Shown: positions 1-12,749, counted from the stretch's first letter. The stretch is 64,000 bases of DNA from Deroplatys truncata (GCA_030765065.1 CM060987.1:73294557-73358556); one strand, 5' to 3'. Translations and numbers: made by a program. The notes: generated by a model not told the origin, from the letters alone.

Positions 1-661
1 CTTCTGCATTGTCCGCTGGTTGTTTACGCGTCGTCCTGACGAGTCCGCTTGTTTCACCTCTAGTGGAAGATCTGTTATTTCTTTTGCGTTGCCTGTGGAG
101 AAGAGTTTATATTTCCATCTCAAAGTGTTTGTTTTGGAAGAGTATCTCGTTGAAGCCGCATCAGAATGCCACTATGCACCTTTAATATAGTCTCCCGCTT
201 ATAATTTTGCCATTTGCCTAACAATTCGTAATAACTCTTGTTTAACAGTGAATTGGACGTATCGATATTGTTTACTTTATATGCTCTGAAACTAAAATAT
301 ACTTTTAACTTACCTAGAGGTAATGGGACTTTCTGCCACCCTGAACGCTTTACTATAGTTCGGCATTTGTTTTTCGTTTATAATATTGTTATGGCTAATA
401 TAAAATGATATGTTTAGTTAAATTAATACTTATAATAATTTTACTCATAATTGTTTTAAGGAAATATTTGTTATTATTCTTTTTAACTGCATGATTAGAT
501 TTTATAGATATCGTTCCGTAGGATTTTAATGGATTCTCTAAGTATGATTATTGCAGTATTATTGAAGCTTTTCATGGGAAGTTGTAAGCTCTTCCAAGTG
601 TCTAAAAAAGCTGAGGTATGGTTCGAATTTTAATCCTATCAGTTCTATCTTCTGCAGATGG
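1..661. other. No recognisable gene or repeat
   Basis: AT-rich sequence. I see no transposase motif, SINE head or terminal inverted repeat in it and no credible coding frame. It ends at the left target-site duplication of the SINE that follows. Confidence 0.5.
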
Positions 662-674
662 TATTTGGATATAT

Positions 675-1022
675 TCTTTCATTCATTCATCATCTGTTTA
701 CCCTTCTCTTATGTAGGACTTACACCCCCCAGGATTTACAAGCGGGTGCCTGGGGTCAGATGTCCGTCGAGGAGCAGATACTCATGGATCAGACAGAGCA
801 TCCAGGATGGGTGATCAGCCCGACGCCTGGTATGGGATGAAGGAAGTAGATGAAACGAAATGTTTGTGAAATGGATGAAAGGAAAGGTGATGATGGAGCA
901 GTTGGTGGAATGAATAGCGGGGGAAACCGGAGAACCCGGAGAAAACCCGCCCAGACGCCGCTTCGTCCACCACAAATCCCACATGCAGGTCCCTGGGATT
1001 GAACCCGGGTCGCCTCGGTGGG
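675..1022 (-). repeat. tRNA-derived SINE, family B, with target-site duplication
   Basis: The element reads on the minus strand. Near its right end the complement holds a B-box-like GGGTTCAATCCC, the internal promoter element of tRNA-derived SINEs; the body contains a conserved stretch around 925-1000. The 13-bp TATTTGGATATAT occurs immediately on both sides, at 662-674 and 1023-1035, which is a perfect target-site duplication and fixes both ends. A second, diverged copy lies at 50617-50976 in the same orientation. The low-coordinate end carries imperfect ATTC repeats (GAAT on the SINE strand), the likely 3' tail. Open frames here are not coding. Confidence 0.85.
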
Positions 1023-1035
1023 TATTTGGATATAT

Positions 1036-1610
1036 AATACCGTAAAATGGGCTCGTAGAGTTTCTCTGTTTACTGATTCACCTCTTGGATGACCAGTATG
1101 GTGCTTAAACCGGACTGTTGGATCCGTAACGTATCATGTAGAGCTGTTGTTTTTAAGGCGATCATGTGAGTGCCGATAACTGCCAGTCCATGGACCTATT
1201 TATATACGCTGAATTATTTATTCCTTGGTTCTTTTGTGATATAAGATCTGTCATGGTGTCTTGCGTTTCTCAGTAATTCACTCCATCGACAAGACCCCCG
1301 GATATGTGCAAGAGTTTCTTTCTTCCCGTGGCAATTCCAAAGAGGTGGTTGTCCAGGGCAATGCCAAGTACACAACTTATAGCAAAAACATAGTTTGACA
1401 TTTTTATCGCCTCTCTCCTCTAGTTACACGATAATCCGATATGATTTCTCACCCAAGAGTTTGCTGGGCAGGTATACTCGTTATAAAGTTCCACTCCCAT
1501 TCCTTTTGAGCGAGCGAACGCCAAGAGACCAATTCACGCATACACAACACCAGAATAGCTATTAGTGCAGAAAATGTACAAAAAATATATAAACTCTTTA
1601 AATCAATTTA
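1036..1610. other. No recognisable feature
   Basis: Mixed sequence between the SINE duplication and the first family X fragment. I see no transposase motif, tRNA-like box or terminal repeat. Confidence 0.4.
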
Positions 1611-2030
1611 TACATTCTCTAACACCTGCTGATAGTATGTAGAGGAAGTATTGTATTCGATATCCAGATTTCATCGGAAATATAGGTTTTGAGGTCAACT
1701 GCATTAAAAACACAATGTTTTAACACGCTCGCACGCGCGGATGTGTGTAAACAGCATTCCTCAAAAACGAAAAGTCAGACGAACACTAAGCTTGGTGTTT
1801 AAATTCAACATTTCAAAAGATCGAACGAAGATTTTCAAGAAAATCCCCTCGCCACTAAACGCCGTTTAAATAAAGAATATTTCATTGTGTTCTCGTTTTT
1901 ATTTGCTCAAACCATGCTCTTAAACAGTTTTATTGAAATACTATAGGTATGTTAGAAATATTTACATGGCCAATAAAATTTGCATTTTAAATTTTCTTTG
2001 AAGGGCTAGAAAAGTTCACTTTATTTTATT
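1611..2030 (+). repeat. Family X dispersed repeat, 5' part
   Basis: Shares with the other X copies the start (ACATTCTCTAACACC, a variant of ACTTTCTCTAC), then GGAAGTATTGTATTC, a CG-rich/GTGTG patch at 1725-1750, the conserved block AACTCAAAAACGAAAAGTC (here CCTCAAAAACGAAAAGTC) and AAGATTTTCAAGAAAATCCCC. It lacks the 3' half. Non-coding, and older than the full copy that follows judging by divergence. No function is known to me. Confidence 0.75.
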
Positions 2031-2102
2031 GAACTTTGTTTAACTTTGTAGCTAGAAGCTGTAAAAAATATACAGACTACTGCAGGTGAAGTGAAAAAAA
2101 CT

Positions 2103-2897
2103 TTGATGTGTTACACTCACATGACTTTCTCTACTCTTGTACAAACTATTTTTACAAACGCTTATTCTTCATCTACTTCATGTTAACAATCTTATTGCTA
2201 ATTTTCTTGTAGGTGCAAGGGGAATATGGTAGGCTTTAAGCGATAGTCAAATATTTTAAGAGCTGGTTGTTAAGAGGAGCATTTCATTCTCTTTGCATAT
2301 CCAGGTCATAAAAAAGAATAACGAATTAGAGAAAAAGGTTTGGAAAATTTAAACAAATAACAATAAATATCTCGTAAATGGTTCACTACATAAAAAGTAT
2401 ATGACATAAACTATTTGTTTTAACGAGCTTAACGATTTTTTTGTGTAGAATAATTTTGTCTACCTCTTACGGTTTACCAGTTATGAAAAAGCCATTCCGA
2501 ATGAAGAGGACTTTCAGGGACATTCCCAGAAAATTCAAGATATAAATTTTATCTATCATGAAAATATCTTATATACATGATATGTTAATCAAAATCGTTA
2601 GAGCCATTTTTGAGAAAATAAAACTTTTCGAAAAATGTTGCATGTAAAGGGTAATATTGGTTAGGGGGATTTTCTTGAAAATCTTCGTGTCGCATCTTTG
2701 AAAGATACTGAACGTAAATACCAAGTTTGGTATTTATCTGACTTTTCGTTTTTGAGTTATGCTATTCACAGACACATACACACACGGACCTTTTTCTTAA
2801 AGTACCTTTTTTATACAGGGCCTCAAAATATCTATTTCCGGTGAAATCTTGGGTGGAATATAATACTTCCCCTACATCCTATACGTAGTGGAGAAAA
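2103..2897 (-). repeat. Family X dispersed repeat, near full length
   Basis: Reverse-strand copy of about 795 bp. It begins at the complement of the 3' terminus (TGATGTGTTACACTCACATG followed by ACTTTCTCTACTCTTGTAC) and runs to the complement of the 5' terminus at about 2897. The internal microsatellite site is at about 2770-2790. It matches the copies at 30796-31640 and 44996-46826 along its whole length. No open frame is conserved among copies, so the family is non-autonomous or non-coding. Confidence 0.85.
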
Positions 2898-4319
2898 CCA
2901 TTAAAATGTACGATTTTGCCAAACAAATAGCTATTATCAAAGTATTTCATATTACAAGCTCTCTTTTTCCAAATGCAAGTGCTACCTCTAACGGACATAC
3001 TTGAAAGCCTATGATTTTTTTTCTCTCCTTCCTTCTTTCAGTTGGGAAATCTTTCTACCGCGTATCAACATTATAATGATATGTTCAAGTGCTGTAGCTA
3101 AACAGCTTTTTATTTATTTTTTAAGTCATTCCTAAGCAAAGTATTTTTGTGAGGAACATGCATAGAACGGTCAGTTTTCATATTATTAATACTATAATGC
3201 GTAACACATAAGTGCGAATTCATGGGTAGAGAAAGCCATGTGTATGCATAACATCAGATCTTTTAAGATTATGTTATGGGATTTATCCGTTCTTTCACTC
3301 ATTTTCTCTATCAGGCATAAAAAAATTGAAACTAACGCCTAAATTAAATACCAAGATGATGTGATGTGAATATGATACAACACTACGGAAAAGAGTGCAG
3401 TAAGTATAGCCTTATCTTTTAGGTAATTTTAGAACGCTATCTTAAGAATATAATCAAGCGAAATGGCGCTGCTGCGTTTATTTTCATCAAACAAATCTCT
3501 GGGTTGCGGTCCACAGTGTTCTCGGTTTGACAAGATCGATATTTAGTGGGTTCAGCTCTCGTTCTGCGTAAGAAATGTGGGTCACTAGGTTACATTGCGT
3601 GATGAGCTCGGCCCTTAGATTGATCCATATAATGAGATAATTGCGGGGATAAATCTTTAATTCATTCCCCAGAAAAGCTATCCAACATTCTTGAAATTCT
3701 TGCATTTGCTAACTCTATGTTTTATGGAAGCAAACAAAGCAAACTATGCTAATGTTGTCAAAGAAAATCAGTTTAGTGTTTTCGCACTTATTAGCGCAGC
3801 TTTGTTCTTCTGCATGTTCGTCCTTCTTTCTCTAAAGGAACCTCACCAACCGCTGCATTCACTGATTTAAAGTTTTAGAATAAGGATTTGAAGAAAGCTT
3901 ACTGCAGCATTTCGAGTATGGTAGAAATCTCTGCAAAATAGGGGTATACATAGGAGAGTACCCTATAAAAATTTCTATTTTAGGCCACTTGCTTACACGT
4001 ATGAATATGAAATTTGATGTAAACTTAAAAAATACGTGTTGACATTTTTTAAAATTGATTTAAATCTATATAAAAGGTGCTGTACGAATCTTTAGTTTTT
4101 GTGGACAGTCTCCACAATATTTACAATGTTTAGAATTATTTCTCAAAACATCCAAAGTTTTACCAATGCCCCTATATTTAAATATTTTTAAACAGTGTTT
4201 AGCCCCTTCTAACTGCATACCGCACTACAGACGGCGGACACTAATGATACACGAAATCATAATTGGGAAAGGAAGTTTGTGAGAAAAAAAGTTCCAGACC
4301 TATGTTTAGGGTACCTTCC
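2898..4319. other. No recognisable feature
   Basis: AT-rich. The reverse-strand open frame at 3487-3705 has no motif I recognise and an ordinary composition, so I do not call it. No terminal repeats seen. Confidence 0.4.
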
Positions 4320-4450
4320 CGGTATTTTCCAGTTATTTGGCCTGATAAAAAAAACCTGGAGGAAACCTCATCAAGGAGGTCGGTCCTGGCGGGATTTGAA
4401 TCGCAGGCCTCCCGTTTACTAGTTCGGGCGCCCGTGTAGGCATATTTACG
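4320..4450 (-). repeat. tRNA-like SINE head (fragment)
   Basis: The complement contains a B-box-like GCGATTCAAATCCCGCC followed downstream by CTCCAGG and ACTGGAAAATACCGGGAAGG, an arrangement seen in tRNA-derived SINEs. The reverse-strand frame over 4241-4564 is a by-product. No target-site duplication found, so the boundaries are approximate. Confidence 0.5.
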
Positions 4451-4673
4451 ATATGGTTGTCCTTTCTTAGTAAAACAATGTAAAGGGAATGCATTTAGGT
4501 CTAGCAGGCACCGGACTTCGGACCTCGGCAATCCAAATTTCGAATATTGCCATGTGAAATGCAATATTTTTAATTATTATCTTCCCCAGACTATGGGAAG
4601 TATGAACGTAAATATGAGTTTGATTGAAGCATTTAGTGTTCTTCCACGAACTTAAAGTGCGAAATAAAAGAAC

Positions 4674-5567
4674 TGTGAGGCAGTATTTTTAACATTTAAA
4701 TGATTTCAGTCTAATTATATAATATATAAATTCAATAACAGCCCGCCTTAAAGCAGTGTGTGTATGTAGCAATATAAAAATTGTATATTACAGTCATTGT
4801 ATATGTTTATATTATTGTATACATGTGTAATAATGTTATGTGAATGTATTACGTAATTTAATAATGTAGGAGCTGTGAGAATAATAGGTTAACAGTTGCT
4901 AAGAATGAGGTAACCTTGAGGCAATAATGAATTTGAAAGTTTAATGCTACTTGTGAATCTTGGAAGCAATAATGTAATTTTTGTGACAGTTTATAAAATA
5001 GCCAATCAACAACCAGAAAAAGCTTTAGTTAAATGAAGGTATTCTATTAGACTAGGATTAACCAAACAGAAACTAAAATGGAGCAAAATTTACAAATTCA
5101 GAGTTCAGTTACTTGTATACAGTGTTCCTAATCGGACGCGAGATGCGTCCTCGAGAAATTTAATACGTATTCGTGTGAGACAAAAATAGTTTACGTGTTA
5201 AAAAGTGCAAGTAATTAATAAAAGAATCTCACAGCTCTCTATATTAGTGAAGTGTTATTTAAATTCTGTCACGGATTAATAAATGTTGTGAAGTAAAAAT
5301 TATAATCTGTTTAAGCCTACATTTTCAGTCGCACCACTCCCTGCTAATGACATTTCTATCTCTAAAAAATAAATACTGACGCAGCCGAGGCAAACAAAAG
5401 TATATAATATTTAAAGAAACAGTCAAAATTACAAAGTTAATATTTTTAAACTTGGGGCAAGGCCACCGGAAAGTACATTTTGGGGCGAAGGCTACCGGAA
5501 ACTTTTTACCATACGTGCGGTTGCTACTACTTCAAGCTCGGGTCCCCAACAGTCGAAATATAATACA
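4674..5567 (+). repeat. Dispersed repeat R4, possibly a solo LTR, copy 1
   Basis: About 890 bp that recurs as a reverse complement at 61241-62160 with only scattered changes. The termini read TGTGAGG...AATACA, so they have the TG...CA form of LTRs. A TATA-like TTATAAAATAGCC lies near 4990 and an AATAAA near 5217. An 11-bp inverted pair (GAGCTGTGAGA at 4870-4880 and TCTCACAGCTC at 5227-5237) brackets the centre. Near 5455-5505 the motif GGGGC(A/G)A(A)GGC..CCGGAAA occurs twice in tandem. No 5-bp duplication is convincing and there is no pol gene nearby, so LTR status is a hypothesis. Confidence 0.7.
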
Positions 5568-5756
5568 TCTTCTTCAAACTGACTTTCCATACGTAGCAGC
5601 AACAAACCGTCATCTCAACTGTTGGGAACATATTTGAAAAAAAATTTAAGTTCCGTCGCAAGCATTGGATTTTTTTAAGTATGTTTAAACTTTCTATACT
5701 TGGTGTTCCTCCTAAATATTAAGTAGAATGTGTCTCAAATATTAATAAAACAGTCC

Positions 5757-5840
5757 ACTGAGCTCAGGAGGTAGTTTCTATGGTTTGCAGTGGGTAAGTC
5801 CCGGTTTCAAATCCGTTCACTTGCCAATCTGACTGTTTCG
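5757..5840 (+). repeat. tRNA-like SINE head, family E
   Basis: An A-box-like GAGCTCAGGAGGTAG is followed 45-50 bp later by a B-box-like GGTTTCAAATCC, then by AATCTGACTG. The same order, with the same CTGACTG/GTCTGATT continuation, recurs at 27250-27345. It is too diverged to fold as a functional tRNA. Confidence 0.5.
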
Positions 5841-6194
5841 TATTTTTTTCTTTCTTGCTATTTCATAACTTCTCTCAATCATCAGGTAAATACCGGATTG
5901 GATATGCAACACTATAACCTAAGGTTTCAGCTACATTTCAAAGTAAAAATAATAAAATAGATGGTGCAGGAAGCCAACCATGCAATTGGGACCATCTGTG
6001 CGGCATCACATTGCCTACTTGTACGATGTGTGATTAAAACGGTTTCCGAAATGGCTTCAAAACAATTTTGACATTAAGCTGCATTTAATTCTTACTCAGG
6101 ATATAAATGCAGCGCTCCCTTCTGAAAAAAATGCGGTGTTGCGTGACCTTCCCCGACTCTGAAGTGAAAGCGTGTTTTGTGCCTGCGGCGATTT

Positions 6195-6412
6195 ATCTGT
6201 CTGTGAAAATGCGAGATTACGGAGAACAAAGAACAAACATCAAATTCAAACTCGCTAAAACTGCAACAGAAACCTATCAAGTATTAAGAACACTTATCGG
6301 GAGCTCAATAATTTAAGTGGTTTTCAAAATTTAAAGTAGTATGACAGCAGTTAAGGATGCAGATCATTGAGACGACCCTCTTCCAGCAAAAGTAAGGAAA
6401 TTTTACTTATTC
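6195..6412 (+). pseudogene. mariner transposase relic, N-terminal part
   Basis: The frame opening at 6107 runs into the stretch EQRTNIKFKLAKTATETYQV, which matches the start of mariner transposases, where the first helix-turn-helix region has the pattern EQRxNIKFxxKLxKTATETxxxL. After a stop and frameshift, WFSKFK at about 6318-6335 fits the conserved WF.RFK block. Everything downstream is interrupted until 7495, where the middle and C-terminal parts of a mariner continue on the same strand; the two may be halves of one element. Clearly dead. Confidence 0.6.
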
Positions 6413-7494
6413 TTCAGTCGGGTGAGGGAAATCGCATGCAATTTTAGGAGTATCGCAATAGTAAAATTTCTGATGTACTTTGTAGGGCTTGTTGTTGCCG
6501 TGCGAAGTTGGGTGTAAGTGAAATTATGTCCACACTTAGAGTTGATCGCCCTCTCGATGACCTCCTGGAGTTCTAAAGACGACGAAAGGCTTTTCTCAGG
6601 GTCTCTTATGGCGTGTGTCTGCTGTAAATGATTACTTAGCTGGCGAAGGAAATGGGTGTCGGGTAACTAACAGTAACTAACATACCCAGACGTAGTTTGA
6701 TATTGCCGACAGTCGCACAACGCTTAAGCAAGATACGTTGTGTTTTACTTTTGTCTCTCCACGCGTATTACTCACAGAACATAGAACAATATCTCGTCAG
6801 ATATACCTCTCACGACGTAAACATATTACTATCTGGAGGCCAACAAGATACTGCTCACTATTTACGTTGGCACTGTAAAACTTTATGCCCGAATTGTTCG
6901 ATATGTGGCGCGCTAATTAAGACACTGAGGCGGCAATATCTTAATATCTTTACGATGATTAAACATATTGAGATAGCTGTATGTACGAGCAGCATCTCGA
7001 TGTCGAACTAGCATTATCACTAGCAACAGTTAGTAAAATACCTCAAATGCGCTCATTCTTGGCCTTGTATATCACATCATGGCAACCTTCTTAAAATCTA
7101 CTCACGGCCAGACGCTTTACTGCGTTCGTTACAAAAATCCTAGTTTTAATCTTAGCTAGGAAAACTCCTGGACAATACAATAGAGATGCAATGCTTTCCA
7201 TCCTCGTTCGAATCTAGCGAACAATGGAACTTTCAACTCAACAGAAACTCCGCTTATTTTTGCCAAAAATCTTGCATAAAGATAGCTTAAAATCGGCGAT
7301 GTAAATTAATCAACCTTTACAAAACCTAAAACACCTATTACACTTTGTAATGGCTTTCCATCCATGTATAAAATAATATGGTGAGGCTAAACCTGTAAAA
7401 ATAATTAATTTAAAGATATAAACTTATTGATAACTTGTATAAAAATAGCTTACCCTACTGTTAGCAGTTAGAAATATTGCCTTAACTAGGATTC

Positions 7495-8090
7495 TCCTCT
7501 GGACGTGTTCAAAGCATTTTGATAGACGATTTGGAGATGAGAAGAATTTCCGCAGTTTTGGTGGCCCGCCTTCTTTCAAATGACCAGTAGGAAAGCCACG
7601 TGTTTTTCCTGCACAACTTCAAAATGACCCACAGTTTATAGAGAATTCATTAAGGGTGATGGAACATGGATTTATGGGTACGATACAGAAACGATGCAAC
7701 AATCTTCACAGTGGAATAATCCCTCATCTCAGCTCCTCAAAAAGCCAGACAAGTTTTGTCCAACGTGAAGGCACTGGTGATTTTTTTTCTTAACATTAAA
7801 TTAAGTGTATATAAGAAATTTGTATCACAGGGTCAAGCAGTGAATCAAGTGTTCTACAAACAAGTGTTGCAAGGGAGAGTGTGCAACGCAGACGACCGAA
7901 GAAGACATGACTGCTTCCTGTACCACGATAATGCGTCCGCGCGCAAAGCCATTTCTGTCCGCCAGTTTTTAAATAGAAATAGGACAAATACTGCCCATTC
8001 ACCCGGCCTGTTTCCCTGATCTGGCTCCAATATACATTTTTCTTTTCCCGCGGAATAAAATGCGACCCGAGGACGCCGTTTTGAGAATAA
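7495..8090 (+). pseudogene. mariner transposase relic, catalytic part
   Basis: Across several frames I read, in order, QSILIDDLEMRRISA, a damaged GDGTWIYGY (normally GDETWIYGY, which holds the first catalytic Asp), QSSQW, KARQVLSNVKALVIFF, GQAVNQVFYKQVLQ, then YHDNASARKAISVRQFL (normally HHDNAPAHTA, the second catalytic Asp) and FSFPAE near the expected third-Asp region. That is the full mariner order (a DDE/D-type cut-and-paste transposase). Stops and frameshifts are frequent. No terminal repeats found, so the element ends are lost. The longest uninterrupted piece is 7756-8019. Confidence 0.8.
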
Positions 8091-9825
8091 GCTTTAATCC
8101 ATCCCGAATCGTTGAAGGCGGTGCTTCCAGCAGGTACAACATTGTTGGGACAAGAGTATCAACTCCCAAGCAGACTATTACGAGGATGACAGTTGCGAAT
8201 GGACAAATCAAAGTGCTGTATTATGTTTATGGCCTCATTTCTGAAACTTTTTACCACACTTCGTATGTATTCACAGAATAACAATCACAAGTCCACCTTG
8301 TGATTAAATCAGTAGCAACATACTGGATGACCCACTTGCGACTACGCAAGAGAAGTCAATCTAGCAGCAAGTTAGTCAAGCAGATGGTAGAAGAGGCAAC
8401 TACGCAACAAAGACCATTTATTTGCCACGCACTGAATCGTGGAAGCTACATTAACGTGAGACATTAAACAAGCTACCCTATTCCTAAACGCAGTTTATAA
8501 TAAAGCTCAGTGTTAACGCATAGGCTGGTTATCTAAATGAATTAACAGTAAAGTCCTCATTCCGACCAACCTTATTAAGCTTTATCGTTTATTTTCGTAC
8601 ATACACTTGGATGCTTGATTGGTACATATCTCAACATCAACTTGGGAGCAAACAGGCAATAAAATCAATGTTGTTATTAACTAGGAAACCCTTAAGGCAC
8701 AAATAAGGTTCATAGTACATTCTACCAAGATATTGTAAGATGACCTTAGAAGATAAAGCGACAATACATTAGCCAAAAAATTCCATTCTAAAGGTCACAT
8801 AACGCCGTAACTAATGTCCCAAATAGAAATCAAAATGATATGCTTAAAATTTTAACTCTAGGTGGAACTTTCTAAGCTCACCGAAGGAGTGGCACAAAAA
8901 AGTGAAACACAATGAGGATTATAGGGGAAAAACTACAAAATGGAATTAAAGGAATAAAATAAGAGGTGAAGAGAAAAATATTTTCTGGATTATCTCTTAT
9001 TTATCCAACAAATTTGGCAGACATATATTGCGAAAATCGGCTTTGAGTGATCGCGACGGGACCTAAGATCTGATGACGATAATATGAGACTATGTACAAG
9101 AAGCAGATTTTGAGCAAATTCATCATAACACGCTCGGCGCCTTTTTTGGTCCCTTAAAACTTATTCGTTCCTGAAGACAAATCAGAAATTGTTACTTTAA
9201 ATTTCTGTTTCATGCGTTTTGAAGGATCATAACATAGGAGAGAGCAAAACGTGTTGATTTAAGTATTTTGGGGATTGCTGGGATGAGCTTTGCATGACAT
9301 TATTGGTCCAATTCCTAATTATATTCTAAAGGGACAAAAAAAGAGAGATCATCTCAAAAATACCTTGTGTGGGTTCAAAAGAGTTTCTTCAGAAAGAAAT
9401 CACTATTTGTTTCGTTTGTATACGTAAGCACAGAATGCCACAGTTATGATGTTTGTGCTGACCTATACAAGTTATCATAAACATCGCTATCTTTTACAAA
9501 GAGAAAAAAAAATAAAGCTGTTTAGATATAATTGCTACCCAAAAAAGCGAAGAGGTTAAATATATTTTATATCTGTTATGCAGATCGTAAAAATAGAAGT
9601 TATTGCGTTAGATAAAAATATCAGGTATCTCACCCAATATACACAGTGTAAATGCGCCTCCATGCATATATGTGCGTTTACGTATTGAACCAATGGTTAC
9701 GAAACTTGGTATACATGACATTCTCGTACCTTTAAGTCCCACTTTGAAAATTTACTATATGGCGTTTTAATTACATTTCCCAAAACGGAGGGTTCTAACG
9801 GGGCGCAAAATAAAGCGCACAGGCT
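8091..9825. other. No recognisable feature
   Basis: AT-rich. The open frame at 8060-8281 begins within the mariner relic and then runs out of it without a recognisable motif. A GC-richer 9650-9830 stretch precedes repeat R2, with a short CA run at 9829-9836. Confidence 0.4.
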
Positions 9826-9835
9826 CGCACACACA

Positions 9836-10255
9836 CCTATTACTTAATGAGTAGAATTTTTATAGCTTTATTAATACTCCCCTCCTGGGTTATCAGCTCC
9901 TTCAGACCTACCCCCAACTACCCCGTTCTCTGCTGCCAGTACCGCCCACCATGCCATAGTTCGGGAAACCCTCCATTCTTCCCTGCCTCTTCATAGATTC
10001 CACCAATCCTCGAATTATTCATATCGGAGAACTTAAATGTTGGCAAGCAGAAGCCACGCTACAAGCCTCTAGCTAATGATTTAATCCTGTTTTGATGTAT
10101 TGTAGAATATCTCCCAGACTGTACTTCTAAAGAAATGTTTTCCAGTATCGTGCAATTGATTTTTGTCTATTCAATATCCCTCACTTCCTTCTTAAAATTT
10201 ACCTTCATACATTACTTAATTTAGCCAATTTCTGTTTTCAAATTTGTTTGTTATT
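9836..10255 (+). repeat. Dispersed repeat R2, uninterrupted copy
   Basis: It starts just after a CA run and contains CTGCCAGTACCGCCCACC near 9935. A second copy, also starting after a CA run, lies at 20314-24420 but is split by a 3.66-kb insertion. This copy therefore serves as the empty-site reference for that insertion. Non-coding; class unknown. Confidence 0.65.
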
Positions 10256-10262
10256 TAGTTTT

Positions 10263-11055
10263 CACATTCTCTAACACCTATTACCTAGAAGGTAGATGAA
10301 GTATTGCATTTCACGCAAAAATTTTATGTCAATATTTCGCCGTAAATACATGTTTTGTAGCTTCCTGAATCCAAAAAAAATTAGAAAATATCATGTGTGT
10401 AAAACGTTGGACAAACAAAACTTGGTATTTAAAGTTCACTGTCTTCCAAAGATGCGACACAATGGTTTTCCAGAAAATCCCTTACCCCAAACCACCCTTT
10501 ATATGAATAATTTTTCCATATTTTTATTATATTTTTATTATCTTAAAAATGTTTTCGAAGGATTTTTATTAAACTGCTATATATTTAAGAAATTTACATG
10601 GCAAATAAAATGTTGTATTGAACTTTCGGAACGGATTCTGTGTAACTTTGTACACTCGTAAACCATGAGACAGACCAAAACTTACTGCATAAGGGATGTG
10701 CAACTCCTTACAACATACAATTTATTTATTTTTCGAGATATTCATTACGATTAGTTTAAATTCCTCAATTCCTTGCTTGCCATTTTTAAAGTATTGTCGC
10801 TATTCAGGTGTCACTCGCGACGTAATGGTAAGAGAATGGAATTTCAGGGCCAGTATTTAGCGACCGGCATTTCAACATTTGACTGTCGCTATTCCCTTAG
10901 TACTTATAACGAAATGTACAATGAAACTATTTATGCAAACGTTTATCTCAATTAACTTGAAATAGTAGAAGAATAAGCTTTTGCATGAAGCGCATGTAGG
11001 TGCTATATAAGAATAAACGACAGTGGATAGAGAAAGTCATATGAATAAAACACAT
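10263..11055 (+). repeat. Family X dispersed repeat, full length but diverged
   Basis: Starts CACATTCTCTAACACC, has the AAGATGCGACAC and TTTCCAGAAAATCCC blocks, and ends GATAGAGAAAGTCATATG...AACACATC. The 121-codon frame at 10296-10661 lies entirely inside it, has no counterpart frame in other copies, and is not called as a gene. Confidence 0.75.
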
Positions 11056-11164
11056 CCCTCTTATTTTTTTATAATGTTCCATTACAGAATCTGTAGGCAT
11101 AAAGTACGAAATTTCAAACTAAAGTGTATTTGAAGGTTATATACATTTTTCTTCACTGAAAGTA

Positions 11165-11375
11165 GTGAACAACCGCTTACCAGGATGAAAACTGGTTGCA
11201 ATTGCATTACAAGCATAAGGAAGACGCCCAAGTTCGTGTACTAGTCGGCCAAGATATGAGTGCGCTTGGAGAAGGGTGCCACTGTTTTTGTTGACACTGC
11301 CTAACATCAAGGCAAGAGACCAGAGGGGAGTGAGGACAAGGCGGAAAGGGAATGTACAGTTGCACAATGAAAACA
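11165..11375 (-). repeat. R3-related repeat fragment
   Basis: The reverse complement shares with 25020-25160 a run of blocks: TTGTRCAACTGTA, CCTTGTC.CTC.CCCCTC, GTCAACA...ACAGT, and the core CGCACTCATATC(G/T)TGG followed by CGACTAGTAC. A further core-like CGCACTCATATCGTGGGCGAC lies on the plus strand at about 11494-11515. The 80- and 65-codon reverse frames here are by-products. Confidence 0.5.
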
Positions 11376-11519
11376 GCACTACATTTTGTAGGCCTCAGCC
11401 CCACTAGTAAATGTATCTCAGAACTGCGGTTGTTTACCTATTTCCGATGCCCCGCCCACTTGTCCCATGACTATTTAGTTCCTCTTTCCACCGCACGCAC
11501 TCATATCGTGGGCGACTAC

Positions 11520-12745
11520 TACCTTTATACCCTCTACTTGCGTTTTAATTTTTTACTAATACCCCAGAAAAACAATCTTATTACCAGTTTTCAAAATGTC
11601 ACGTAAAATTTACAGAGAACAGAGGCAGTCAGAGAGAGATGGAAAGGGTCCAGAAGGGAAGAGAGTGCATGATACATGTAATAGAAAGGTAAAGAGTGGA
11701 GTAAAAGAGAGAAATTGGGAGATGGATATAAAATGGATGAAAGGAGTAAAGGAGAGACTAGAAGGCAGTGAGAAAGCGAGAGAATGATGTATATAGAGTT
11801 AACACGAAAGTTTCGTAGTTAACACAATGACAATAGCAGGCCGCAGGTTCTGTAGCATGGGATAAAATATATATTTATTTTTGGACAATTTTAGGTGCCT
11901 TACCTCATTGCAGAATTTTATTCAGTTTGTAACTACTGGCATATCCGTTGCCTTTGATAGTTGATATGCTTGATAAATGTTTTAGAAACCATCGTGTTTC
12001 ATACGACAGTGACTTACGAAACATTTGTTATTAAGATAGCTCCCGAAACGATGTGAGCTATGTGCGGAAATGCGGTCCAATATATCAAATAGGTTTCGTT
12101 ACGGTCGAGTGCATCAATATTGGATAATGCGACAGTGCACTCAGATCGCTTTGTACACAAAACATAAAGCGAACACGGAGAAATACCCTCCCACTGCTTG
12201 CAATTCTTTTCCGTTATGGGATGGATTATTTATCAAGGCTGTCTGGAGAAAGACAGGTAAAAACGTTCGTTCCAGAGAATTTTCCTCTCTTGCTTACGCT
12301 GGCCTATGGAGGTCTCCTTTTTGTTTCCTTTTACTTTTCATTTATCTTGGTCAAATAATACCAAATAAGGAAGGATACGTAGATTAGTATTCTCGTTGCG
12401 TTCCGCTCATTTGGTGACCGAGGTGGCAGCGGCGGGGAAAAGGAGAGACGGTTTTTATTGAATCAGGAGCATTAATGTGTGTTATACGAGTGTTGAAAAT
12501 GATCCTCTTAACATTAATACATTTCCAACATACGACTTTGAAATTGCCGTGAACATCCGTAAGCTCGTCAGGCGTGATTATTAATTTCTATTATAATATT
12601 TTGTTTTACTATATGTAGGTTAGTTTTATAGGTCCAACACTTTGTTTATTACGTTTCCCGTAAGTAAAAACATGGGCCTCAGATCGGGGCTACGAGAGAG
12701 CCCAATCCAGAACTCCTAATTCTTTCTTCAAAAATCTCCTAAAGG
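11520..12745. other. No recognisable gene; purine-rich tract inside
   Basis: 11600-11790 is strongly purine-biased (AGAGA/GGAAA), which keeps a 63-codon frame open without coding signal. The 105-codon frame at 12070-12387 has no motif I recognise. No repeat match inside the window. Confidence 0.4.
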
Positions 12746-12749
12746 TAAC

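Noticed and set aside
10296..10661. 121-codon open frame
   Set aside because: Lies wholly inside a family X copy; the frame is not kept in other copies.
11596..11787. 63-codon basic protein frame
   Set aside because: Purine-rich low-complexity DNA keeps the frame open; no domain and no counterpart.
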